A program made the translations under genes and the position numbers. A stretch of 64,000 nucleotides of DNA, taken from NCBI RefSeq assembly GCF_023656745.1, contig NZ_JAMOKO010000003.1, positions 62,001-126,000 of the forward strand. Direction: 5' to 3'. Source of the DNA: Collinsella sp. BG-O-102 (GTDB lineage Bacteria; Actinomycetota; Coriobacteriia; Coriobacteriales; Coriobacteriaceae). The notes under the pieces were generated by a model, which saw only the letters and a program-made list of their open reading frames with translations, was not told the DNA's origin and ran no database searches. The first letter of the stretch is position 1. Each line of letters begins with the position of its first letter. Positions 41,362 through 49,996 of this stretch are shown here, in pieces.

Positions 41362-43119
41362 ATGAATGAGATCAAGTGCCCGCATTGTGGCGAAGTCTTT
41401 AAGGTCGATGCATCCGGCTATGCGGATATCGTCAAGCAGGTGCGCGATGCCGAGTTTTCGCGCGACTTGGATGAGCGTGTGAAGGCAGTCCAGCGCGAGG
41501 GCGAGCAGGCGCTGGAGCTTGAGCGCTCGCGTTCGACGGCTGCTTTGCAGGAGGCAGAGTCTCAGCGCAACGCTCAGCTCGTTGAGCAGAAGAACGCTGC
41601 GGCTCAGCAACTGGCACAAGAGGTTGCCAAGCGCGATGCTGAGCTTGCCGAGCTGCGCGCTAAGCTCGAGGGCGCTGCCGCAGAGCGCGAGAGTGCAAGC
41701 CAGCGCGCGGCGGTAGAGGCACGAGCCAATGCTCAAAAGGAAAATGCCGAACTCCAGCGTGAGATTGATAGCCTGCGTGCGCAGCTTGGGCGCAAAGATG
41801 ACGAAGCAAAGCTTGCCGAGTCGGCGGCGCGCAACGCTGCTCAAAACGATTTAGCTGCGCGCGACGCTCAGATTGCTGAGCTGCAGGCCAGGCTCGCCGC
41901 GGCGGACAAAGCCCAGGAGATGGCGCTTGCCGCTGCCGCGGCAGAGTCGCAGCGTGAGCTCGATGCCGCTCGCAGCGAGGCCGAGCGCGCGCTTACTGAC
42001 TATCGCGCGAAGGCGCAGGAGAAGTTTTCCGCCGCAAAGGCTCAGTCCGAGCAAGAGGCCGAGGGCCTGCGTGCCCAGCTGCGCGAGCAGGAACTGATGG
42101 CAAAAATGAACCTGTCAGAGGCGGTCGCCGCGGCGGAGCGAGAGCGCGATGAGGCACGTGCCAAACTGACGAGCGAGCTGGCGGTGCGCGATTCTCGCGA
42201 GGAACAGGCCAAGGCGGCACACGAGCTCGAGCTTGCGCAGGCCAAGCGTGCGAGCGATGACCTGATTCGCTACAAGGATGAAGAGATCGAGCGCCTTAAG
42301 GACATGAAGGTCCGCCTGTCCACCAAGATGGTGGGCGAGTCGCTCGAGCAGCACTGCGAGACCGAGTTTAACCGTCTGCGCATGACGGCGTTTCCTAACG
42401 CGTACTTCGAGAAGGATAACGATGCGTCCGAGGGCACCAAGGGCGACTTTATCTTCCGCGAGTGCGACGCAAGCGGTAACGAGGTCATTTCGATTATGTT
42501 CGAGATGAAAAACGAGAACGACGAGACCGCGACCAAACATAAAAACGAGGACTTCTTTAAGAAACTCGATCACGATCGTCGCCAGAAAGGCTGTGAGTAC
42601 GCGGTGCTCTGCACGTTGCTCGAACCCGAGAGCGAGCTTTACAACGCCGGCATCGTGGACGTGAGCTATCGCTACGAGAAGATGTACGTGATTCGCCCAC
42701 AGTTCTTTATTCCCATGATCACGCTTCTTCGCAACGCCGCCATGGGTTCGCTGCGCTATAAGCAGGAGCTGGCGGAGTACAAACAGCAGAATATCGACGT
42801 CACGAACTTCGAAGCCAAGATGGAAAAGTTCAAGAATGATTTCGGTCGCAACTACGAGATCGCGAGCCGAAAGTTCCAAACGGCGATTGATGAGATCGAC
42901 AAGACGATTAGCCATCTGCAGAAAACCAAGGAGGCGTTGCTGTCCTCCGAGAACAATCTGCGCCTAGCCAACAAGAAGGCCGACGATCTTACCATTCGCA
43001 AGCTCACGTGGGGCAACAAGACCATGAAAGCAGCGTTTGACGAGGTACGCGGGGCTGCGACAGAGACAAACGATGAGCCAGCCGAGGCGGATTCGTATGA
43101 GGTCGAGGATGCCGAGTAA
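41362..43119 (+). CDS. DUF2130 protein: zinc ribbon, long coiled coil, nuclease-like C-terminus
   Basis: The 585-residue protein starts with a CPHCG zinc-binding knuckle (Cys6, Cys9). Residues ~30-320 form a Glu/Ala/Arg-rich coiled coil. The C-terminal part is the DUF2130 domain (DFIFRE...[12 protein letters not shown], then [21 protein letters not shown]), which has a restriction-endonuclease-like Glu-x-Lys arrangement. The cellular role of DUF2130 is not known. The ATG follows GAGGAGCTGCT. Confidence 0.88.
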   Translation: MNEIKCPHCGEVFKVDASGYADIVKQVRDAEFSRDLDERVKAVQREGEQALELERSRSTAALQEAESQRNAQLVEQKNAAAQQLAQEVAKRDAELAELRAKLEGAAAERESASQRAAVEARANAQKENAELQREIDSLRAQLGRKDDEAKLAESAARNAAQNDLAARDAQIAELQARLAAADKAQEMALAAAAAESQRELDAARSEAERALTDYRAKAQEKFSAAKAQSEQEAEGLRAQLREQELMAKMNLSEAVAAAERERDEARAKLTSELAVRDSREEQAKAAHELELAQAKRASDDLIRYKDEEIERLKDMKVRLSTKMVGESLEQHCETEFNRLRMTAFPNAYFEKDNDASEGTKGDFIFRECDASGNEVISIMFEMKNENDETATKHKNEDFFKKLDHDRRQKGCEYAVLCTLLEPESELYNAGIVDVSYRYEKMYVIRPQFFIPMITLLRNAAMGSLRYKQELAEYKQQNIDVTNFEAKMEKFKNDFGRNYEIASRKFQTAIDEIDKTISHLQKTKEALLSSENNLRLANKKADDLTIRKLTWGNKTMKAAFDEVRGAATETNDEPAEADSYEVEDAE

Positions 43120-43142
43120 GGCATAGCGTATAGTGCAAAAGT

Positions 43143-43172
43143 GGGGCCGCTGGCGATATTGCCAGCGGCCCC
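43143..43172. terminator. Bidirectional terminator
   Basis: A perfect 12-bp stem, GGGGCCGCTGGC with its complement and a 6-nt loop, lies between the convergent DUF2130 and helicase genes. Confidence 0.8.
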
Positions 43173-43193
43173 GTTTCGTTCCGGTAAGTTCGG

Positions 43194-45875
43194 CTAGACT
43201 TCGAGCAGGTCCTCGATAAAGCCGACACGGTAGTTTTTGAAGATGACCTCGCCGCCGTCTTGCGTGGCGTCCAGGTCGACATCGCCCATGATGCCAAAGT
43301 CGTGGTCGCCATCCTCGTCGGCAAAGATCTGGTGCACGTGCCATACGTGCGCGGTCTTCTCGTCGGACTCGTCAATGGAAAACATCGCGGCGCTGCGGGC
43401 ATCTCCGTCGGTGAGGATCTCCTCGTGCTGCTCATGGTAGGCATCGAGCGCCTTTTGCCAGCGGATTTCGCTCATGCCCCAGTCGTCGTCGAGCTCGCCC
43501 AGGTCGCGAACGTGCTCGCGAGCGGCAAGGGTCACGCGGCGGAAGAGCGCGTTGCGCACCAACAGCGTGCAGCCGCGGCGGTCCGCCACGACCTCGTCGA
43601 TGCCCTGCGGCGGCGCGGCGTCGAGGGCTGCCGGGTTGCCGGCGTTCTCCCACTCGTCCACCAGGCTCGAGTCCACCGAGCGCACCACAAAGCCCAGCCA
43701 CGAGATAATGTCGCGCAGGCGCTCGTCGCGCTTCTCGATGGGCACGGTGCGGTCGAGTGAACGGTAGGCCTCGGCTAGGTAGCGCAGCAGAATGCCCTCG
43801 GAGCGGGCGATGCCGAGCTTTTGAATGTAGCCCTTAAAATCGCTCGCGCCTTCCAGCATATCGCGCAGGACGCTCTTGGGAGAGAGCTGATAGTCGTTTG
43901 CCCAGGGCACTTCCTGGCAGTACTTGTCAAAGGCGCCGTCGAGCAAATTCTCGAGCGGCTTTTCGTACGTGACGTCTTGAATGCGCTCCAAGCGCTCCTC
44001 ATACTCGACGCCGTCAGCCTTCATTTCGGCCATCGCGCGGTCGCGCGCGGCGCGCTCCTGTGCGCGCAGCACCTGCTTGGGGTCCTCGAGCGTTGCCTCG
44101 ACCATCGAGATTAGATCCATGGTATAGGTCTCGCTCTCGGGATCGAGCAGCTCCAACGCGGCAAGCAAGAACGGCGAGAGTGGCTGATCGAGCGCGAAGT
44201 CCTCGGGCAGATCGACCGTCAGCGCATAGTCGATGTCCGGTGCGGCGTCAGCCGGGGCGTCGGGTGCGGGCGGCACCTCGGTGCGAACGACGATGCCGGA
44301 ATCGATGAGCGTGGCGAAGATTTCGTCGGCGCGAACCTCGAGCTTGGCCTTTTCTTCGGGGGTCTGCAGGCTCGTCTCGATGAGGTCGTGTACGCGGGCG
44401 CGGGCATCGCCGCCCTGTTCGACCACGCTAATCACCATGGAGTGCGTGATGCGCAGGCGCGGCTTAAGCGTCTCGGGCTGCGTCTCAATCAGGCGCTCAA
44501 AGGTCTGCTTGTTCCAGGTGACAAAACCCTCGGGGGCTTTTTTCTTTTTAATCTTACGGAGTTTTTTGGGGTCGTCGCCCGCCTTGGCCATGAGCTTGGC
44601 GTTCTCGATCTCGTGCTCCGGGGCCTCGGCGATTACCATGCCCTCGGTATCGAAGCCCGAGCGGCCGGCGCGACCGGCAATCTGATGGAACTCACGGGCG
44701 CGCAGGCGACGCATCTTGTAGCCGTCGAACTTGGTGAGCGCGGTGAGCACCACGGTGTGGATGGGTACGTTGATGCCGACGCCGAGCGTATCGGTGCCGC
44801 AGATGACGGGCAGCAGGCCCTGCTGCGCCAAGCGTTCGACCAGGAGGCGATAGCGCGGCAACATGCCAGCATGGTGCACGCCGACGCCGCATCCAAGCAG
44901 GCGTTTGAGAATCTTACCAAAGGCCGTCGAGAAGCTCGTTCCCTTTGCTGCTTCTTTGATGGCCTCGCGTTGCTCCTTGCTGGCGATGCCAAAATTGGCG
45001 AGCGACTGTGCCGTCGCAAGGGCGGCATCCTGGCTAAAGTGCACGATATAGAGCGGGGCCTCGCCGCGGCGCATGGCGAGCTCGACGGTGCCCTCGAGGG
45101 AGGTCGTCACGTAGTCGTAGCTCAGCGGCACGGGGCGTGGGGCATCGACGACCAAGTCGCAGGTAGCGCCGGTGTGTTCCTCGAGTGAGGCGGCGATGGC
45201 AGTGACATCGCCGAGCGTGGCGCTCATGAGCATGAATTGCGTGTGAGGCAGGGTGAGCAGTGGCACCTGCCAGGCCCAGCCGCGGTCGGGGTCGGCAAAA
45301 TAGTGGAACTCGTCCATGGCGACGCAGCCCACGTCGGCGCCCTCGCCCTCGCGCAGTGCATCGTTGGCAAGGATTTCTGCCGTGCAGCAGATGACGGGCG
45401 CCTTGGTGTTGATATGCGTGTCGCCGGTGATCATGCCGACGTTATCGCGGCCGAGCACCTGCACAAGGTCGAAAAACTTTTCGCTGACCAGAGCCTTGAT
45501 GGGGGCCGTGTAATAACAGCGCTTGCCCTGCGCCATGCCCATAAAGAGCATGCCCAGCGCGACGAGCGATTTACCCGATCCGGTCGGTGTTCCCAAAATG
45601 ACGTGGTCGCCGGCAGCCAGGTCCATGAGGGCCTCTTCTTGGTGGTCCCACAGCTCAATGCCACGGTCGCTCGTCCATTCAAAGAAGCGTTCGAAGGCCT
45701 GATCGGGCGTGAGCCATGGTTCGGGCTCGCTGCCGTCCTCGGGCTCCCACCAGGTGGGGGAGAGCGCGCCGAGTGAGCCGAACTCGGCTTCGGTTCCCGT
45801 GCCGCCCGAGAACGAGCTGGCGGCCCCGGCGCCGGAGACGGTGCTGGCAGCGGTATCTGTCGTGGTCTGTGCCAT
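43194..45875 (-). CDS. Ski2-like superfamily II helicase (DUF3516 C-terminal)
   Basis: The 893-residue protein has the SF2 motifs GTPTGSGKS (about 98-106), MDEFHYF, SATLGD and QIAGRAGRSG, followed by a long C-terminal extension of the kind named DUF3516 in Actinobacteria, including a KKIKKKKAP-like basic patch. Likely an RNA or DNA helicase. The first ~45 residues are low-complexity. The ATG at 45875 is chosen because further upstream the frame runs through the 123-bp repeat. There is only a weak ribosome binding site. Confidence 0.88.
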   Translation of the reverse strand: MAQTTTDTAASTVSGAGAASSFSGGTGTEAEFGSLGALSPTWWEPEDGSEPEPWLTPDQAFERFFEWTSDRGIELWDHQEEALMDLAAGDHVILGTPTGSGKSLVALGMLFMGMAQGKRCYYTAPIKALVSEKFFDLVQVLGRDNVGMITGDTHINTKAPVICCTAEILANDALREGEGADVGCVAMDEFHYFADPDRGWAWQVPLLTLPHTQFMLMSATLGDVTAIAASLEEHTGATCDLVVDAPRPVPLSYDYVTTSLEGTVELAMRRGEAPLYIVHFSQDAALATAQSLANFGIASKEQREAIKEAAKGTSFSTAFGKILKRLLGCGVGVHHAGMLPRYRLLVERLAQQGLLPVICGTDTLGVGINVPIHTVVLTALTKFDGYKMRRLRAREFHQIAGRAGRSGFDTEGMVIAEAPEHEIENAKLMAKAGDDPKKLRKIKKKKAPEGFVTWNKQTFERLIETQPETLKPRLRITHSMVISVVEQGGDARARVHDLIETSLQTPEEKAKLEVRADEIFATLIDSGIVVRTEVPPAPDAPADAAPDIDYALTVDLPEDFALDQPLSPFLLAALELLDPESETYTMDLISMVEATLEDPKQVLRAQERAARDRAMAEMKADGVEYEERLERIQDVTYEKPLENLLDGAFDKYCQEVPWANDYQLSPKSVLRDMLEGASDFKGYIQKLGIARSEGILLRYLAEAYRSLDRTVPIEKRDERLRDIISWLGFVVRSVDSSLVDEWENAGNPAALDAAPPQGIDEVVADRRGCTLLVRNALFRRVTLAAREHVRDLGELDDDWGMSEIRWQKALDAYHEQHEEILTDGDARSAAMFSIDESDEKTAHVWHVHQIFADEDGDHDFGIMGDVDLDATQDGGEVIFKNYRVGFIEDLLEV

Positions 45876-45996
45876 GTGGTTGCTTTCTCTCGCGATTGTC
45901 CGCCAACTATTATGGCGTAGCGGCGGCGCGGGGTGCCAGTGCGCGAGAAAATGCAGGAAATGGGCGTTCTGCCCAGCCGTTTGGTGCGGTTGCCAG
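45876..45996. other. Helicase upstream region
   Basis: About 120 bp between the helicase start and repeat copy 3. It must hold the helicase promoter, but no clear -35/-10 pair is visible on the minus strand. Confidence 0.3.
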
Positions 45997-46119
45997 CTAA
46001 GTGAGTAGGCTTTTTGCAATATCGCGAGCACATGGCTTTTGCGCAAGGGCTCTACCTGCGGTTTTATGTTTCGCTATGCGGGCTGTGCTTGGCTATTGCA
46101 AAAAAGTCTACTCACTTAG
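45997..46119 (+). repeat. 123-bp inverted-repeat element, copy 3
   Basis: CTAAGTGAGTAG (45997-46008) and CTACTCACTTAG (46108-46119) are perfect inverted ends. The next layer pairs TTGCAATA with TATTGCAA. TACCTGCGGTTTT is conserved with the other copies. It lies between trmB and the helicase gene, with no plus-strand gene ending in it. Confidence 0.88.
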
Positions 46120-46184
46120 GCTTGAGGGCCGTTCGCTAGCGCCTATTTGCGTATGTTTGCCGACGCCGCGACCATCAGAAGCCC

Positions 46185-47024
46185 CTAGGACTCTTGCGGC
46201 AGGCGCTTCTTACCCTTGCGGGCACGGTTTCTGAAGTTCTCGACGGCCTCTTCCATGCCGAGAGGCACGTAGGTGAGCTCATCGAGGTTTTCGGGCAGGT
46301 AGCAGGCAAGGCTTTGCTCCTGCGCGCGGCCCGCCGCGAGCTGTTCATCGCTGGGCTGCGCGCAGGGTGTGGCGCAAATACCATATACAGCGGCACCCAT
46401 CTCGCGCGTGCGGCATTCATATTCGGTCTCGGGATGCTCGGGATGGTCGCGGCGCACGTCATCGCTTACCCAAAGTGTGTCGTAGCCCGCCGCGGCAAAC
46501 TGCCCCAGGGCGTAGTCGCGCAACGGCTTGCTGTCGGTGCGCAGCGTGACGGTAGCGCCGGCTGCAAAGAGCGGGCGGTACAGCATTAGGTGGTCGACAT
46601 GGACGAGTCGTTTTTTGGCGTACTTGGCCTTGGGCTGTGGCGTGGGAAAGTTAATGGTGATGGCATCGAGCTCGCCTGCGGCAAACAGCTGCGGCAGCGA
46701 TTTGGCGCCTCGGGGCAGGACGAGTGCGTTGGACAGCTCCTGCTCGCAGATTTTCTGTGCGGCATAGGCGATGCAGATGGGCTCCTGGTCCATACCGATA
46801 AAGAGCGTGTTTGGCTCGTGGGCCGCGCGCTCTATAAGGTACGTTCCCTTGCCACAGCCAAGATCCAGGTGAAGGTGTTCGAAGGACTTGCCGCCTGCGG
46901 GCGCACAGGCCTCGCGCCAATCTCCGGCATAGACCTCGGGGTTCGTCTCAATCGCATCGGCGTAGCGTTCCAGGCGCTCTTCGAGCACAAAGTTCTTAGG
47001 CGTGCGAACGTGGACGGCTCCCAT
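46185..47024 (-). CDS. trmB: tRNA (guanine-N7-)-methyltransferase
   Basis: The 279-residue methyltransferase has the SAM loop LDLGCGKGTYL (about 53-63), FIGMDQE, and the TrmB-typical TINFPTPQPKAKYAKKRL segment where a Pro-Trp/His motif usually lies, and late TEYE (about 202-205). It methylates G46 of tRNA. The C-terminus is about 50 residues longer than in most TrmB, with a basic end (RARKGKKRL). The ATG at 47024 follows AAGGAGCCTC. Confidence 0.9.
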   Translation of the reverse strand: MGAVHVRTPKNFVLEERLERYADAIETNPEVYAGDWREACAPAGGKSFEHLHLDLGCGKGTYLIERAAHEPNTLFIGMDQEPICIAYAAQKICEQELSNALVLPRGAKSLPQLFAAGELDAITINFPTPQPKAKYAKKRLVHVDHLMLYRPLFAAGATVTLRTDSKPLRDYALGQFAAAGYDTLWVSDDVRRDHPEHPETEYECRTREMGAAVYGICATPCAQPSDEQLAAGRAQEQSLACYLPENLDELTYVPLGMEEAVENFRNRARKGKKRLPQES

Positions 47025-47142
47025 GAGGCTCCTTGGTCATAAGTATGGAACGCATGGCCGCGCGTTCCGCCAATGGGTTGAAAAAGGGTGGGCATAGCTT
47101 GCCCGAAAGATGCGATGCGGCTTGGCGGCGAGTCGCCGATGC

Positions 47143-48015
47143 CTACAGGCGCTTGAGGATCACATAGCGGTTGAGATCGCCGCTGCGACCGTCGGCATGG
47201 AAGCGCTCGAGCTCGCGCACGGGGACCTCGCCGCTCTTGTAGAACGTACGGACGCCGCGCACCAGGTCGGTGATCTGCTGATCGTCAAAGTGATGGCAAT
47301 AGCGGTAGGCGTGGCGGTCGTTTTGCCAGCCAATGAGGTGGTCACCGGCTTCAAACTGCGCGGAATCGTAACCCTCAAACGGCGGGGTGAGCTCGGCGCG
47401 GGCCTCGGCTCGAACGGCCTTGCGCGCCATGCGCTCGTCGTTCATAAACTCCCAAAAGCTGATGGCGATGATGCCGCCTGGGCGCGTCTGGCGCACCAGA
47501 GCGTCGAGCACGCGTACACGGTACTCGCACGACGGCACATGGTGCATAAAGCCAAAGCAGACCGAGATGTCGGCGAGCGGGGCGTCGAAAAGCACGTCGG
47601 GCGTCTCGGCGGGGTTGAGCTTCATAAGGGCGTCGAGCGCGTCGAGTTCCTGGAAGTGCAGGTTGGGAATGCGCAGCGCGTGGCCATGTGCATCGATGGC
47701 CAGGTCTTGACACGAGTCGACACCATAGAACTCAAACGGGCAACTGGCATCTGCCGAGGGGTTTGCGCCGTCGACGCCCTTGGCGGCAAGTGCGCCGCCG
47801 GCGGCAAAGTTCTCGAATCGCATATTGCCGCAGGCAAGATCGAAGACGCGGACGGGATGCTCGATCGTGGCGACGTCGAGCTGCCCGAGCGCGATGTCCA
47901 TGGTGCGCACCCAGCCGGGCCACGGGGCCTGGCGCGTATCGGAAAAGGAAGCGGAGTGCTCGCGATAGAACGTGTTGTTGAGCTGGATGAGCGATGAGGC
48001 GAAATCGCGGTTCAC
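47143..48015 (-). CDS. SAM-dependent methyltransferase resembling Trm9/ALKBH8 tRNA methyltransferases
   Basis: The 290-residue class I methyltransferase has an N-terminal FYREHSASFSDTRQAPWPGW stretch that resembles the start of eukaryotic Trm9, then motif I VFDLACGNMRF, CFGFMHHVP and a late RPGGIIAISFWEF. Trm9 methylates cm5U34, the product of Elp3, in tRNA. An elp3 gene lies 2 kb away and trmB is next to it. The GTG at 48015 follows GGAGGGAG. The Trm9 link is inference from motif similarity and context. Confidence 0.7.
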   Translation of the reverse strand: MNRDFASSLIQLNNTFYREHSASFSDTRQAPWPGWVRTMDIALGQLDVATIEHPVRVFDLACGNMRFENFAAGGALAAKGVDGANPSADASCPFEFYGVDSCQDLAIDAHGHALRIPNLHFQELDALDALMKLNPAETPDVLFDAPLADISVCFGFMHHVPSCEYRVRVLDALVRQTRPGGIIAISFWEFMNDERMARKAVRAEARAELTPPFEGYDSAQFEAGDHLIGWQNDRHAYRYCHHFDDQQITDLVRGVRTFYKSGEVPVRELERFHADGRSGDLNRYVILKRL

Positions 48016-48282
48016 GGCGCGGGACTCCCTCCGTTGGCGGTGCGGAATAAACAGTACGACCATACTACCGTTAACGCCGCAACGGGGACAACCGAGCCGT
48101 GGGTCATTGCTTTGTTTGGACACATTTCCGCAGCTCATATGTGCCCGCAACCGCCGGTTGTCAAAAATCTCACTAGAATAGGTGGCATGCTTTTGGCGGT
48201 GGCGGATAGATTTTTAACTGTGCAAGGCGCCTTAAGAACAAAAACGGTCCGGCGGCACGGCTGGCATCACATAGGAGGAACC

Positions 48283-49005
48283 ATGAATGTAGAAACTGCG
48301 CAGCGGCTCGCCGACCTTCGTCGCAGCAAGGGTTTTAGCCAAGAAGGGCTGGCGCGAAAGCTGGGGCTGTCGCGCCAGGCAGTCAGTAAATGGGAGCGCG
48401 CGGAGAGCTCGCCCGATACCGAGAACCTGATCTCACTCGCCAAACTCTATGGCGTGAGCCTAGACGAGCTGCTCAATCCGAGCGACGAGATCGAGGACGA
48501 TATCGAGTTTGAGAACGAGGACCGCGCCCGTCAGCGTGAGGCCGAGGCGGCAGAGCGTGCTCGCACCCATGAGGCGGCGGCGCGCGCTACCGAGGCGGCA
48601 ACGCAGGCGAGTGATGCTGCGGCCAAGGCGGCGCAAGCGGCAAGCTGGAGTGCGCAGGCCGCCAATGCCGCTACGGCGCAGGCGACGAGTGGCACTGCGG
48701 TTGGCTCGACTCCGGTGAAGGGCCCGTTCCAGTCGTTCCCGTATTGGGCCGTGTGTTGGCTACTGTTCTTTTTACTGATGTTCCTGGTTGGTGCCAGCCC
48801 CTTTCCCGCACTGATCTTCTTTACGATTCCTATCTATCACTGGGTGGCACGTGCGCTTGATGGCGATTGGGCACGTGGGGATATCCAGGTTGGTCCGGTG
48901 CCGGCGGTCGCTAGGACTAAGGGGGAGGACGTTTCCACTGCGGTTGACGCTGGCATGGCTGCCGCGGCCACCGCTGAGCCGAGTGCCAAAGAGGGTGATG
49001 AATGA
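48283..49005 (+). CDS. XRE-family regulator with C-terminal membrane segments
   Basis: The 240-residue protein has an N-terminal Cro/CI HTH (GFSQEGLARKLGLSRQAVSKWE, about 18-39), an Ala/Glu-rich helical linker (90-140) and two hydrophobic segments (about 150-190) that should anchor it in the membrane. The ATG follows AGGAGGAACC. Its stop overlaps the start of the DUF4097 gene by 4 bp, so they form a coupled pair. A membrane-bound sensor of envelope state is a reasonable guess. Confidence 0.85.
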   Translation: MNVETAQRLADLRRSKGFSQEGLARKLGLSRQAVSKWERAESSPDTENLISLAKLYGVSLDELLNPSDEIEDDIEFENEDRARQREAEAAERARTHEAAARATEAATQASDAAAKAAQAASWSAQAANAATAQATSGTAVGSTPVKGPFQSFPYWAVCWLLFFLLMFLVGASPFPALIFFTIPIYHWVARALDGDWARGDIQVGPVPAVARTKGEDVSTAVDAGMAAAATAEPSAKEGDE

Positions 49006-49901
49006 TGAAGCTTTCGCATGAATCCAAGGTACGCTTGGGCGTTGGCATCGGAGCGTTCGTGCTCATCATCGGACTTGTCTTTGGCATTTCGCGGACATTG
49101 ATTCATTTTGATGGTCCGTGGGATCTCGACGATGTTGTATCCGGCTTGTCTGGTATGGACGATGCGCTTGACGAGGACGATCTTTTGGATAGCGGTAACT
49201 ATTCCGCTCGGCCTCAACAGCTTTCGAGCGAAACGTTTGATGCCGACGCGTTCACATCGCTTGATTTGGACGTGACGTCGGGCACGGTCGAGGTCAAACA
49301 CGTCTCCGGCGGGCCAGTGCGCGTAATTGAAAGCGGTCGCGTGGCAACGGGGACCGTTGCCTTCGATGCGGCAACCCAGAACCTGGCCGAAATCAAGGGT
49401 TCTACGCTCAAGATTCGCCAGTTCGATTGCGATGACGAGCGCGCCATTGACCGCACGGTTACCGTCGAACTGCCGCGCGATGTTGCCGATAACATGGTGG
49501 GCATCACAGCGAATGTGGGATCGGGTGATCTGACGGTCGCGGGCATTGCGTGTCATGACCTCAACCTGACTTTGGACTCGGGAGACGTCGAGTTTACGGG
49601 TACCGTGACCGATACCCTGAATGCCGAGGTCGGTTCGGGCGATGTGACGTTCGAGCTCTACCAGGCCCCCGCGAAGTCGATGGACGTGAGCGTGGGCTCG
49701 GGCGATGTGGAGATGACGGTTCCGAACTCGACGGGCTTTAAGGCGAGCCTCACCTTGGGCAGCGGCGACTTCGAGAGCGATTTCCTTCCGCTTGGCTACG
49801 ACGGCGAGACCGTTTTGAATCTTGAATTCGATAACGGCGATAAGTCTGCCACGTATCGTTTTGAGGTCGGTTCGGGCGACATGTCGTTTGATCCGGAGTG
49901 A
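49002..49901 (+). CDS. Membrane-anchored DUF4097-type beta-repeat protein
   Basis: The 299-residue protein has one N-terminal membrane helix (VGIGAFVLIIGLVFGI) and an extracytoplasmic domain of repeated VGSGDV/LDSGDV turns (about 165-290), as in DUF4097 beta-helical proteins often paired with envelope-stress regulators. The co-translated XRE membrane regulator upstream fits such a pairing. Exact role unknown. Confidence 0.85.
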   Translation: MMKLSHESKVRLGVGIGAFVLIIGLVFGISRTLIHFDGPWDLDDVVSGLSGMDDALDEDDLLDSGNYSARPQQLSSETFDADAFTSLDLDVTSGTVEVKHVSGGPVRVIESGRVATGTVAFDAATQNLAEIKGSTLKIRQFDCDDERAIDRTVTVELPRDVADNMVGITANVGSGDLTVAGIACHDLNLTLDSGDVEFTGTVTDTLNAEVGSGDVTFELYQAPAKSMDVSVGSGDVEMTVPNSTGFKASLTLGSGDFESDFLPLGYDGETVLNLEFDNGDKSATYRFEVGSGDMSFDPE

Positions 49902-49944
49902 CATGAGGTTTTCGGAGATCGGTACATAGACGCGCTGTTTGATG

Positions 49945-49978
49945 AAGGCGCCGAAGCTGAGATTGGCTCCGGCGCCTT
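49945..49978 (+). terminator. Terminator after the DUF4097 gene
   Basis: A 9-bp stem, AAGGCGCCG with CGGCGCCTT, followed by TGCCTTT. Its 3' arm overlaps the possible -35 region of elp3. Confidence 0.65.
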
Positions 49979-49990
49979 TGCCTTTACAAT
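49963..49990 (+). promoter_or_regulatory. Possible elp3 promoter giving a leaderless mRNA
   Basis: TTGGCT (49963-49968) and TACAAT (49985-49990) are 16 bp apart. Transcription would start at or next to the ATG at 49997. Only a weak GGGG precedes the ATG, so leaderless translation is plausible. Confidence 0.45.
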
Positions 49991-49996
49991 GGGGTC

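Noticed and set aside
45876-46046. N-terminal extension of the Ski2-like helicase
   Set aside because: The longer frame reads into the 123-bp repeat copy 3 and has no plausible start there; the ATG at 45875 gives a normal protein.
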